A stretch of DNA of 18,838 bases from Candidatus Cibiobacter qucibialis (GCA_004000625.1 SAUS01000052.1:1-18838); one strand, 5' to 3'. Numbered from the stretch's first letter, positions 7,291 through 14,192 are shown. The notes: generated by a model from the letters alone, not told the origin. Numbers and translations: made by a program.

Positions 7291-8184
7291 TTATTCTTTC
7301 GTTTTTTCCGTTTCGGGTGCGTCTTCTGCAGAGGTGTTTTTCGCTTGGGGCTGGGGTTCTTCGTTCACCACGGGGATAAAGCGCTTGGCAAACTTGTTTT
7401 TACCGCGGCTGCGCACATAGAAATAGCCGATAATCGAGAACGTGAACGCACCGATAAAGTTGACGAAAAGGTCCTCCATCGTATCCAGCAGGCCAATATC
7501 CAGGTAGCCGCCCAGACCAAGGGCCGTCTGGGTGCCGTCACTTTGCACCACGATCACATCCGTGATATTGCGGATGACGCCGGGATGGTTACCGCCGGTG
7601 GGGTCCAGCATCACGCTGCCAATGGTGTTGACCACGGTATCCTTTTGCATATCCAGCAAAAACAGCTGGTCCATGGTACACTCAAAAAATTCCCAGATCA
7701 CGCCAACCGTCATGGAAAAGCAGAATGCCACAATGGCCAGGTACAGCGGGGAGAGCGAAAAGCCGATCTTTTCCTCCCGGTTGAGGATATCAAGCAAAGA
7801 GAACCCGATGGCCGCGCACAAAAAGCCGTTCAGGGTGTGCAGCACGGTATCCCAATAGGGGAAGGTAACGTAATAGGCGTTAATCTCGCCCAAGATTTCC
7901 GCCGCATAGATAAACAGCAGGATGATAATTTCCAGTGTATTTGGCAGTTCAATGTCCAGCCGGTGCTCCACCATGTTGGGCACGCCGAACAGGAACAGCG
8001 TCAGCACACACAAAAAGACATTTTCAAAGTTGCGGTTAAAGATCTGGGCAATCAGCACCAGAATGACCGAGGCACGCAGCAACAGGTAAACGATGGTAAC
8101 CGAGCGCTTGTTCTTCCAGGCATCTTTCAGCTGGCTCAAACGGCGGGGGCGCGGCGAGGGTGGTACGTTTTTCAAATCGGGCAT
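7291..8184 (-). CDS. Polytopic membrane protein, DUF2238/YjdF-like
   Basis: A 297-aa integral membrane protein. Hydrophobic helices lie at about 29-48, 54-70, 84-98, 113-132, 146-165 and 240-257; the C-terminus after 258 is charged and proline/glutamate-rich. Motifs WDTVLHTLNG (111-120), VGVIWEFFE (160-168) and DTMEDLFVNFIGA (234-246) resemble the D-x2-xH, WE-x2-E and N-x2-GA signatures of DUF2238-type proteins, an uncharacterised family. The resemblance is from memory. The start has GGAGG 14 nt upstream, and the gene begins 6 nt after the four-cysteine ORF, so the two form one transcript from the promoter at 8497-8525. Function unknown. Confidence 0.85.
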   Translation of the reverse strand: MPDLKNVPPSPRPRRLSQLKDAWKNKRSVTIVYLLLRASVILVLIAQIFNRNFENVFLCVLTLFLFGVPNMVEHRLDIELPNTLEIIILLFIYAAEILGEINAYYVTFPYWDTVLHTLNGFLCAAIGFSLLDILNREEKIGFSLSPLYLAIVAFCFSMTVGVIWEFFECTMDQLFLLDMQKDTVVNTIGSVMLDPTGGNHPGVIRNITDVIVVQSDGTQTALGLGGYLDIGLLDTMEDLFVNFIGAFTFSIIGYFYVRSRGKNKFAKRFIPVVNEEPQPQAKNTSAEDAPETEKTKE

Positions 8185-8190
8185 GAAATA

Positions 8191-8412
8191 TCAGTCCTCC
8201 AGGCTAAAATCTTTGGGGTCATAATGCGGCAATTCCTGCCGGTGCGGCACGCGCAGCAGCGGGTCATACCGGAACTTGCGGCAGGCAAAATAGGGCGAAA
8301 CCACGCCCCGGTTTTTGCACAGAACCATTTTCTGGTCAGCCGACGGAGAGCCGTGGGTGCAGTAAGCACACGCCGGAGAGATTTTTGTGCCATAGGGCGG
8401 CTTTTTGAACAT
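8191..8412 (-). CDS. 73-aa four-cysteine (zinc-ribbon-like) small protein
   Basis: A 73-aa ORF with a good ribosome binding site (GGAGG, 8 nt before the ATG). It has C15-x2-C18, C32 and C44, a spacing that fits a small zinc-binding fold, followed by FRYDPLLRVP (47-56) and an acidic C-terminus. I recognise this as a type of small hypothetical protein common in Ruminococcaceae, but it has no known function. An overlapping longer frame at 8172-8468 lacks a comparable start. It is the first gene of a two-gene unit with the membrane protein downstream. Confidence 0.75.
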   Translation of the reverse strand: MFKKPPYGTKISPACAYCTHGSPSADQKMVLCKNRGVVSPYFACRKFRYDPLLRVPHRQELPHYDPKDFSLED

Positions 8413-8496
8413 CCGCTTTCCTCCAATACTGCAAGGTTTGGCAGCGGTTCACCGCGGGCCGTCTGCACGGCTGCGGTGCGCTGCCGGAATAGTATT

Positions 8497-8525
8497 ATTA
8501 TAAGAGCTTTAGCAGGTTTTGTAAA
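8497..8525 (-). promoter_or_regulatory. Promoter of the four-cysteine/membrane-protein pair
   Basis: Minus-strand TTTACA (8525-8520), 17-nt spacer, TATAAT (8502-8497). It overlaps the stop codon of the YlbJ-like gene (8511-8509), making the downstream pair independent of that gene. Confidence 0.75.
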
Positions 8526-9555
8526 GTTGATACAGTGCAGCGCACAAAAAGAATGCGATTGCCAGCGCCGTATCCCACGCGGTACGCTTCATAACGACCA
8601 CCTGCGGGGCCAGACTGGTGAACACAGCCGCCTGCCCCGGTACCAGCGGAATGCACAAGTGCAGCAGCCCCTGCAAAAACATAAAATGCAGCACCCGTGC
8701 GGCCAGCAGCAGCCCCAGCGGCACCGCCCCCTGCAGCAGCGCCGCCAGCTGGGCAAGCACCGATGCCCCCAGCAGGCTCAGGCACAGGCACACCCCCGCC
8801 ACGCTACCTGCAGCGGCAAAATCTGCGCAGCCTGCGGAGATTTCCAGCGCAGCGTTCAGGTAAGGCCGCGCACCATCAGGCATCCCCTGCCCCAACACAC
8901 TGCCCACCACACGGCAGAACACCGCGCAGCCGCACACCGTCAGGCTGCTTTGCACCGCATTGCTGATGGCCTGTGGGAAGGTCACGCTCTTTTGTTGACT
9001 GCTCCCCTGCTCAGCTGGCAATTCCTGCTTTGGCAAAAACGGCACCAGGCAGGCTGCGGCAGCAAGGTTGGCTGCCAGCTGCAAGCCATACAGCAGCAGC
9101 CCCAGCGCCACGCTGCCAAACAGCTGCCCCCCAATGCAGCCAACCACAAAGCCTGGGCCGGAACAGCAGCCCAACAGCAGCAGGAACGCGGCATCCCGCG
9201 GGGGCAGTTCCCCCGTTTTGCGCAATGCTGCAATCTGTTGGGCGCACACCGCGTATCCACCACACCAGCCCAGCACCAGCACCGCCGGGGCCCGTGGGCT
9301 GCGGATCCCGCACAGCCGCATCAAAGGCCGCAGCGGCCACCCCAGCGCCGGAGCCAGCGGCCCCAGCAGGCCGCACACCACAAACAGTGGGAACAGCGCG
9401 GGCAGTAGGCTGCCGCCGCAGAGCTTCAGCCCCGCCGCAAAGCCCTGCGCCGCTGCCTGGGGCCGGGCCAGCAGCAGACCGCTCAATGCCAGCGCCAGTG
9501 CGGCCTGCACCACCGGCCAGGGGGCAAACCGCATTTGGCTTGATTTTTGCTTCAT
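8509..9555 (-). CDS. ylbJ: YlbJ-like sporulation integral membrane protein
   Basis: A 348-aa very hydrophobic protein with about eight membrane segments. SLLPALFPLFVVCGLL, a GWCGGYAVCAQQIAALRKTGEL-type stretch and CCSGPGFVVG match the layout of the nucleoside-recognition-type YlbJ family, whose Bacillus member is a mother-cell sporulation protein. The frame is open to 9693, but the ATG at 9555 is chosen because AAAGGCGG lies 8 nt before it and the upstream residues are antisense to yqfC. It is somewhat shorter than Bacillus YlbJ (about 400 aa). It stands divergent from yqfC/yqfD, 81 nt apart, which supports a shared sporulation context. Confidence 0.82.
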   Translation of the reverse strand: MKQKSSQMRFAPWPVVQAALALALSGLLLARPQAAAQGFAAGLKLCGGSLLPALFPLFVVCGLLGPLAPALGWPLRPLMRLCGIRSPRAPAVLVLGWCGGYAVCAQQIAALRKTGELPPRDAAFLLLLGCCSGPGFVVGCIGGQLFGSVALGLLLYGLQLAANLAAAACLVPFLPKQELPAEQGSSQQKSVTFPQAISNAVQSSLTVCGCAVFCRVVGSVLGQGMPDGARPYLNAALEISAGCADFAAAGSVAGVCLCLSLLGASVLAQLAALLQGAVPLGLLLAARVLHFMFLQGLLHLCIPLVPGQAAVFTSLAPQVVVMKRTAWDTALAIAFFLCAALYQLYKTC

Positions 9556-9636
9556 ATCTGCACCGCCTTTGCCGTATATTGGGGTGAATGATCCACGCAT
9601 GTGTGTTCCCTGGCAGACGAAAGGAGGCGGTCTGGC

Positions 9637-9975
9637 ATGAAGCAGCACCCACGCCGCCGGTCCAAACGCCGCACCCCGGCCCCCACCCTGCACGACCTGC
9701 TGCGCCAGCCGGACGCCGATTTTTACCGTCTGCCGGATTTGGAGATCCGCTCCGGGCGCATTGTTACCGATGGCTGCCGCCGGGTGCTGGATTTTGCCCC
9801 ACAGAAGATCACGCTGGATGTGGGCAGCACGGTTATTACATTTTATGGCACTGCGCTGCGAATAGAATCGCTGAACGGCAAACGGCTAACGGTTGCCGGG
9901 CGGGTGGCCCGCATTGATTTTGCACCCAAGTGGGAGGTTGACGCCAATGAAGCGCCGCATTCAGGCAGCAGATAG
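9637..9975 (+). CDS. yqfC: Sporulation protein YqfC (YabP/YqfC family)
   Basis: A 112-aa YabP/YqfC-family protein. After a basic N-terminus the domain spans about 36-97, with LEIRSGRIVTDGCRRVLDF and the LRIESLNGKRLTVAGRVARI strand pattern typical of the family. The ATG at 9637 follows AAAGGAGG at 10 nt and is preferred over an in-frame GTG at 9601. Bacillus yqfC is made in the mother cell under sigma-E. yqfD starts inside its last 29 bases. In most Firmicutes yqfC-yqfD lie directly before phoH; here they are more than 3 kb away on the other strand. Confidence 0.88.
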   Translation: MKQHPRRRSKRRTPAPTLHDLLRQPDADFYRLPDLEIRSGRIVTDGCRRVLDFAPQKITLDVGSTVITFYGTALRIESLNGKRLTVAGRVARIDFAPKWEVDANEAPHSGSR

Positions 9976-11116
9976 CATTCGGTTTTGTGTGCGCGGCCGC
10001 GGGGCGCAGCGCCTTTTGGGCCAAGCCGCCCAGGCCGGGTTGAAGCTGGAACGCATTGCCCCGCAGGCAGACGGCTTTACCGCCGTGGTGTCCGGCGCCG
10101 GCTGGGCCAAGCTCTGCCAGCTGGCCGGTGCGGGCGGGTGGCAGGTGATCCAAATGCAGCGGCGCGGCCCCGGTCCATTAGCAGAGCGATTGCTGCGCCG
10201 CCCCGGCGTTCTGGCGGGCATCGGCCTGTTTTTTGTGCTGCTGCACTGGCTGGGCGGCTTTTTGTGGTGCATGAATCTGGAACTTTTGACCGTTCCCCAA
10301 CAGGAAAGCATCCGCACACTGCTGGCGCAGAGCGGCATCTGGGAGGGCTGCCGCCCCAGCCAGGCGGAACTGGCCCAGGCGCAGCAGCTGTTGGAAGCCA
10401 GCGGTGATTTTGGCTGGGTCAGCCTGAATTTTACCGGTGGCTGCCTGACCGCCGAGGGTACGCCCCTCCAGCAGGCACATGCGGAACCACCCGCCCAGAA
10501 CACCGGGCTTTATGCCCGTGCAGGCGGCGAGGTGCTTGCCGTAAACATTGCCAGCGGTTTTGCACAGGTGCAGCCGGGCCAATACGTTGGCAGCGGCATG
10601 CTGCTGGCCGCTGTGGAAAAGCTGGACCGCAGCGGTGCGCCCGTGCCCCAGCCCGCCAGCGGCACCGTAACAGCGCGGGTGCGGCTGGCCTACACCGGGC
10701 AGCAGGCGTTCACCCAGCAGCGCCCGGTTCTGACCGGCACTTGCGCGGAACGCCGCACCCTAACCCTGCTGGGCCGCAGCTGGCAGCTGCCGGGGTCCGG
10801 CGCACTGCCGGAGGATGTTCCGCCCCGCGTACGGTGGCTGCCGCTGCGCCTGGGGCGGCTGGCTTTGCCCGGCTGCGTGCAGGAAACCACCTGTTGGGCA
10901 CGGGAAACACAGGAGCAGACTTTCACCCCCGAAACCGCCGCAGCTCTGGCACGGCGCAGCGCCCGCCTGCAATTATTGCAGGATTACCCCGATGCCGTGA
11001 TTGAAAGCGAGCGCGATTTTGCCAGCACCACCGCCACCGCCGCCGTATGCCGCGCGGTGTTTGTGTTTTGCGCTAACATTGCCGAACCGCGCAGCGCCTC
11101 CTCCGCCAGTGGGTGA
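9947..11116 (+). CDS. yqfD: Sporulation protein YqfD
   Basis: A 389-aa YqfD, matching the usual length (about 390-400). A cytoplasmic part (1-75) is followed by one membrane segment (86-108, ending FLWCMNLELL) and a long outer domain with the GLYARAGGEVLAVNIASGFAQV and QPGQYVGSGMLL features of the family. The frame is open to 9893; the ATG at 9947 is chosen for its GGGAGG ribosome binding site and the fit of the N-terminus (MKRRI). It overlaps yqfC by 29 nt, implying coupled translation. The family acts in sporulation of Bacillus; whether this organism sporulates is not shown here. Confidence 0.88.
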   Translation: MKRRIQAADSIRFCVRGRGAQRLLGQAAQAGLKLERIAPQADGFTAVVSGAGWAKLCQLAGAGGWQVIQMQRRGPGPLAERLLRRPGVLAGIGLFFVLLHWLGGFLWCMNLELLTVPQQESIRTLLAQSGIWEGCRPSQAELAQAQQLLEASGDFGWVSLNFTGGCLTAEGTPLQQAHAEPPAQNTGLYARAGGEVLAVNIASGFAQVQPGQYVGSGMLLAAVEKLDRSGAPVPQPASGTVTARVRLAYTGQQAFTQQRPVLTGTCAERRTLTLLGRSWQLPGSGALPEDVPPRVRWLPLRLGRLALPGCVQETTCWARETQEQTFTPETAAALARRSARLQLLQDYPDAVIESERDFASTTATAAVCRAVFVFCANIAEPRSASSASG

Positions 11117-11141
11117 CAAGCGGGGTCCGGCGTGCTATAAT
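11113..11141 (+). promoter_or_regulatory. Promoter of the Nudix gene
   Basis: GTGACA (11113-11118), 17-nt spacer, TATAAT (11136-11141) with TG one base before it (extended -10). The -35 overlaps the yqfD stop codon. The start would be near 11148, giving a leader of about 47 nt. Confidence 0.7.
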
Positions 11142-11194
11142 GCCTATAATTCGAGATTCGAACATAGGATGTTGAGGGACAGGGAGGAAACACC

Positions 11195-11758
11195 ATGGAA
11201 GAAATGCTGGATTTGGTCAACGAGCAGGGCGACCCCCTCGGCCGGGCTGTGCCGCGCAGCGAGGCGCACCGCCTTGGGCTGCGCCACCGTACCAGCCATG
11301 TGTGGCTGGTACGCCGCAAAAACGGCGTGCTGGAAGTTCTGCTGCAAAAGCGCAGTGACGAGAAAGACTCTTTCCCCGGCTGTTACGATATTTCCAGTGC
11401 GGGACATATCCCGGCCGGGCAGGGCTTTGTGGATTCCGCCCTGCGGGAGTTGAAAGAAGAGCTTGGCGTAACCGCCCAGCCGCAGGACCTGTTTTTGTGC
11501 GGGCAGCGCAGCTTCCAGTTTTCCGCGGTGTTCCACGGCAAACCGTTCAAGGATAACCAGGTCAGCAATGTGTACCTGCTCTGGCTAGACCGTGATGCCG
11601 AAGAATTTACGCTGCAAAAAGAGGAGATCAGCGCCGTGCGCTGGATGCCCCTTGCCGACTGTTTGCGTAATGTGGAGAACGGCGCGCTGAACAGCTGCAT
11701 TTTCCCAGAAGAGCTGCGGATGGTGCAGGCCACGGTGGAAAAGGCAAGCGCAACTTGA
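11195..11758 (+). CDS. Nudix hydrolase, IDI/YfcD-like
   Basis: A 187-aa Nudix protein of the isopentenyl-diphosphate-isomerase-like branch. The Nudix box runs 70-92: G70, REL at 84-86, metal-binding EE at 88-89 and the final GV. The box position that is usually Glu (76) is Gln here; the metal-binding EE pair is intact. The substrate cannot be told from sequence; this branch contains uncharacterised nucleoside-diphosphate-type hydrolases as well as true isomerases. The start has GGGAGG 7 nt upstream, and the gene has its own promoter and terminator. Confidence 0.9.
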   Translation: MEEMLDLVNEQGDPLGRAVPRSEAHRLGLRHRTSHVWLVRRKNGVLEVLLQKRSDEKDSFPGCYDISSAGHIPAGQGFVDSALRELKEELGVTAQPQDLFLCGQRSFQFSAVFHGKPFKDNQVSNVYLLWLDRDAEEFTLQKEEISAVRWMPLADCLRNVENGALNSCIFPEELRMVQATVEKASAT

Positions 11759-11776
11759 TTGAAGAAATTATTTTGT

Positions 11777-11818
11777 GGGAAAGCTGTAGGAAACGGCCTT
11801 CCCTTATTTTTTTATTTT
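11777..11818 (+). terminator. Terminator of the Nudix gene
   Basis: GGGAA (11777-11781) pairs with TTCCC (11799-11803), with partial GC/GGC pairing inside, followed by a long T-rich tract TTATTTTTTTATTTT. It lies 18 nt after the stop codon. Confidence 0.8.
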
Positions 11819-11909
11819 GCCGTGTAACAGCGCGGGCCTTTTTGACGTTTTTGATAGCGAAGGGACGGGAAAACCGAATGCCGGCTCGTGCTTTCCCCTA
11901 TTTATGAGC

Positions 11910-12199
11910 TTAGGCAACACCGCACAATTCCCGCCTTGCGGCTTAAGCACCGCTCCGGCAGCTGCGGCACGGCATCTGCGTTGCCAAAATGCTCGATAAT
12001 GTCGGGTTGCGGTACCCGCATCGTGCTTCGGGGGCAAAAGCCCCTCGCACTCTGCGACCGCTGCCCCTGCTTCGGTTCGCTGCATCCGCCACTGGCGGCG
12101 CTCACCTTTGCAGCATCCAGTATTATCTGCGCTTTTGGCTTAGCATCTGCCGCACCTTGCTCGCCATATCGGCACTTAGAATTATGCGGTATTGCCTTA
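11910..12199 (+). repeat. Complete 290-bp MITE-like repeat (copy 2)
   Basis: The only complete copy of a repeat found also, in part, at 1-104 and 18776-18838. The ends are imperfect terminal inverted repeats: 11910-11930 against the reverse complement of 12179-12199 agree at 18 of 21 bases. Partial pairing continues inward (GCCAAAA and GATAAT blocks recur in both arms), so the element can fold into a long imperfect hairpin; GGGGC-AAAA-GCCCC at 12031-12044 is an inner hairpin. No coding frame is convincing. No clear target-site duplication is visible. The gene-free stretch 11759-12344 otherwise holds only the Nudix terminator and the lipoprotein leader. Confidence 0.85.
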
Positions 12200-12344
12200 A
12201 CGTAAAATCCGGCTGCGTTTGCAGAAATAGACGATATTTTCGACGTTTCAGATACCCCTGGGAAAAAGCCAAAGGTGTTTGCCTGAAAAAATTTTCCAAG
12301 GCTCTCCCGCAAAAAGCGTTTATTACGAAAGGAATTTGAATACC

Positions 12345-12908
12345 ATGAAACATATCCATTCCATCAATTTTATCAAACACACCACCCTGCTTGCTTGTTC
12401 TGCCCTGTTGGCTGTCAGCCTTGCCGCCTGCAGCCAGCCTGCCGCTTCCGATGCCGCCAGCACTGCAGGCAGCGCTTCCAGCAGCGTCACCAGTGATACC
12501 GCTCAAATCCCCAACCCGTGGACCGGCTGCACCACCCTGGCGGATGCCGCCGCCCTGACCGGGTACGATTTTACCGTGCCCGACTCCGTGGATGGCTACC
12601 CGGACGTTACCATTGCCGTATTGGAAAGCGAGCAGCTGACCGAGGTGCAGTACAGCTCCGGCAATGCCCGCCTTTGCCTGCGCAAGGCCCCCGGCAGCGA
12701 TGACATCAGCGGAGATTTCAACCAGTATGCGGAAAGCAATGCCGTTGATGTTGACGGCCGCAGCGTGACCCTGCAGGGCAACGACGGCCAGGTTCAGCTT
12801 GCCACCTGGCTGGACGGGGACTATACCTACTCCATCGGCATTTACCGCGAAGACGGCACCGGGCTGACCGCCGATGAAATGACTGGCCTGGTAAAAGCTG
12901 CCAAATGA
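12345..12908 (+). CDS. Small secreted lipoprotein, unknown function
   Basis: A 187-aa predicted lipoprotein. The N-terminus is basic, then hydrophobic (13-27), ending in the lipobox L-A-A-C with Cys29 as the lipidated residue. A Ser/Ala-rich linker (about 30-55) leads to a compact domain beginning NPWTGC, with a DDISGDFNQYAE segment and a closing GLTADEMTGLV. I recall similar lipoproteins in Faecalibacterium-type genomes, without assigned function. The ATG at 12345 is preferred over an in-frame start at 12279 because it has GAAAGGAA upstream and gives a proper signal peptide. No promoter was recognised between the repeat and this gene. Confidence 0.85.
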   Translation: MKHIHSINFIKHTTLLACSALLAVSLAACSQPAASDAASTAGSASSSVTSDTAQIPNPWTGCTTLADAAALTGYDFTVPDSVDGYPDVTIAVLESEQLTEVQYSSGNARLCLRKAPGSDDISGDFNQYAESNAVDVDGRSVTLQGNDGQVQLATWLDGDYTYSIGIYREDGTGLTADEMTGLVKAAK

Positions 12909-12912
12909 GCGG

Positions 12913-12929
12913 CAAATTGTAACAATTTG
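12913..12929. other. 17-nt near-perfect palindrome
   Basis: CAAATTGT-A-ACAATTTG, arms of 8 around one base, five bases after the lipoprotein stop codon. It contains ATTGTAAC, which recurs in the promoter regions at 6989 and 13240. It could be an operator or just part of the terminator region. Confidence 0.35.
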
Positions 12930-12950
12930 GAACAACCTCAACCAAAACAC

Positions 12951-12995
12951 AAAAGGGTGCGCAGCGAACGGTTTGCTGCACACCCTTTATTTTTG
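12951..12995 (+). terminator. Terminator of the lipoprotein gene
   Basis: AAGGGTGCGCAGCGAA (12953-12968) pairs with TTTGCTGCACACCCTT (12972-12987), including G-U pairs, followed by TATTTTTGCTTTT. A strong long-stem intrinsic terminator. Confidence 0.85.
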
Positions 12996-13140
12996 CTTTT
13001 TACACTTTTTGTTGCTGCGGTTTTGCAAAGTGTGCGTTTAATACGCAGGGGAACCCGCCAGCATCTTACGAAACAGCGCTGTTATTGCTCAACTTCATCA
13101 CAATCAGGCCGTGATGTTCCCGCTATAAAAAACCTGCACA

Positions 13141-13233
13141 AAAGGAAATCCCCGCCTGAGGGAAAGGCGGGGATTTGAGAAAGGAGGAGAAGAACACATG
13201 AAAAAGATTTGTTAATATTTATCTTTCGCTTGC
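13141..13233 (-). ncRNA. Candidate small RNA with CU-rich anti-Shine-Dalgarno-like segment
   Basis: On the minus strand a TTGACA-N17-TACAAT promoter points into 13233-13141, where no protein frame exists. About 55 nt later the RNA would contain CUCCUCCUUUCUC (13189-13177), matching the anti-Shine-Dalgarno end of 16S rRNA. A perfect 11-bp hairpin AAATCCCCGCC/GGCGGGGATTT (13176-13146) with a 9-nt C/U-rich loop and CCTTTT follows. This gives an RNA of roughly 93 nt with a terminator, like C-rich regulatory RNAs of Firmicutes that pair with ribosome binding sites. Promoter and terminator are seen; existence and function are inferred. The opposite reading, a five-codon ORF on the plus strand, is judged less likely. 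The remainder of 12909-13343 holds the lipoprotein terminator, a palindrome and no supportable gene. Confidence 0.5.
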
Positions 13234-13239
13234 AATTAA

Positions 13240-13268
13240 ATTGTAACCTTTTTGAAACCTTTTGTCAA
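13240..13268 (-). promoter_or_regulatory. Strong minus-strand promoter of the candidate small RNA
   Basis: TTGACA (13268-13263), 17-nt spacer, TACAAT (13245-13240). It is one of the best promoters in the window and faces a region without a gene. GGTTACAA overlaps the -10 and recurs upstream at 13294-13287, a possible operator pair. Confidence 0.75.
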
Positions 13269-13343
13269 GGCCAAATTGTAAAAGATTTGTAACCAATTTT
13301 GTGTTTTTTGTGTGAACGCTTCATCCTTCTCTTTGTTGCCCCG

Positions 13344-14090
13344 TCAATCCGCGTTATCCTGCAGGGGTTCCAGGGTAATTTCGGCTTCAAAGTTGCAGGT
13401 ATCCCCCTGCCACCCGGCCATATACCAGCGGTTTTCTCCCACTGTGGCGCGGTACAGGCGGGTGCTTTCGCCCATGGGTACTTCCTTGTGATAATACAGG
13501 ATCACATCCGTTACAGTGTGGGTCCGCCATACTTCCAGCGGCAGCGCATCACAGATCAGGTCCGCATACACGGTATTGTTCATATGGCCGTTCCGATCAC
13601 ACCGGCTGTACACAGCGCGATGGGTGCCAAGCTCTTCACAATCCTCCCGCTTGACTTTTGTCAGCTTGATGGGCAGTTCCCGGTCCAGCTTATCCACCCA
13701 GCCCGTTGTGGGGAAACCTTCCGGGTGCTTGCGCAGGATCATCCGCTTGTCGGTATCAATCAACACCCAGCGGCTGTCCACACACACCTCTTCCCTGCCC
13801 TGTGCATCGCAAAAGGTGGTAAAGCGGCGGTTGACGGCGCGGTGCAGGGCTTCCGGCTCGGTCTGCACGGTAATGGTTTCTTCCACGCGCGGGGTACGGG
13901 TAATGTGCAGAGCCAGCTTGGCCAGCACGTAAGACGTATGGGTGCTGGCATACAATTCCGGGGTAATGCCGTAATGTTCCGCATCCTCGGTGCCAATTTG
14001 CTGGCAGTAGCGCAGCAGGCTGCCAAGGGTTGCCATTTTGCGGAAATCAACATCATTTTCGTAGATCCTATATTTCTGGGTGTATTTCAT
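13344..14090 (-). CDS. Acyl-ACP thioesterase (FatA/FatB type)
   Basis: A 248-aa bacterial acyl-ACP thioesterase with two hotdog folds. It releases fatty acids from acyl carrier protein. The N-terminal hotdog begins YRIYENDVDFRKMA, and the C-terminal one carries RCDRNGHMNNTVYADL (163-178), whose Asn/His pair corresponds to the family catalytic motif. The length is normal. The ATG at 14090 has AGAGGG/AGAGAG upstream. It has its own promoter, embedded in the terminator region of the pot operon. Chain-length preference cannot be told. Confidence 0.93.
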   Translation of the reverse strand: MKYTQKYRIYENDVDFRKMATLGSLLRYCQQIGTEDAEHYGITPELYASTHTSYVLAKLALHITRTPRVEETITVQTEPEALHRAVNRRFTTFCDAQGREEVCVDSRWVLIDTDKRMILRKHPEGFPTTGWVDKLDRELPIKLTKVKREDCEELGTHRAVYSRCDRNGHMNNTVYADLICDALPLEVWRTHTVTDVILYYHKEVPMGESTRLYRATVGENRWYMAGWQGDTCNFEAEITLEPLQDNAD

Positions 14091-14141
14091 CTCTCTGCCC
14101 TCTATTCATCTGCATTGTTTTTGCACACAAATCTTTTTTAT

Positions 14142-14170
14142 AGTATAACACAAGCCCCGGTTCATCACAA
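14142..14170 (-). promoter_or_regulatory. Promoter of the thioesterase gene
   Basis: Minus-strand TTGTGA (14170-14165), 17-nt spacer, TATACT (14147-14142). The spacer lies inside the hairpin that probably ends the upstream pot operon. Confidence 0.65.
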
Positions 14171-14192
14171 AGGACAAATCAGGGCTTGTGTT
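14147..14192 (-). terminator. Hairpin after potD, probable end of the pot operon
   Basis: AACACAAGCCC (14147-14157) pairs perfectly with GGGCTTGTGTT (14182-14192) around a 24-nt loop, 30 nt past the potD stop. The minus-direction flank is A/T-rich but has no T run, so termination efficiency is uncertain. Confidence 0.5.

Noticed and set aside
7345..9408. Plus-strand open frame of 687 codons across three minus-strand genes.
   Set aside because: The translation is rich in Q, H, A and R with no domain. It is antisense to the membrane protein, four-cysteine and YlbJ-like genes.
9556..9636. Possible sigma-E promoter elements (TATATT and CATGTGTGT) between ylbJ-like and yqfC.
   Set aside because: The spacing of about 17 nt is too long for sigma-E and the -10 match is poor. 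The idea fits the gene content but the sequence does not support it.
11888..12205. Open frame of 105 codons inside the 290-bp repeat.
   Set aside because: It spans the repeat boundaries, has no ribosome binding site and a low-complexity composition. It is a repeat-derived spurious frame.
13198..13215. Five-codon plus-strand ORF (MKKIC) with a strong ribosome binding site AAAGGAGGAG.
   Set aside because: The good promoter and terminator are on the opposite strand, where the same bases form the CU-rich part of the candidate small RNA. No plus-strand promoter was found. A leader peptide or truncated gene start remains possible.
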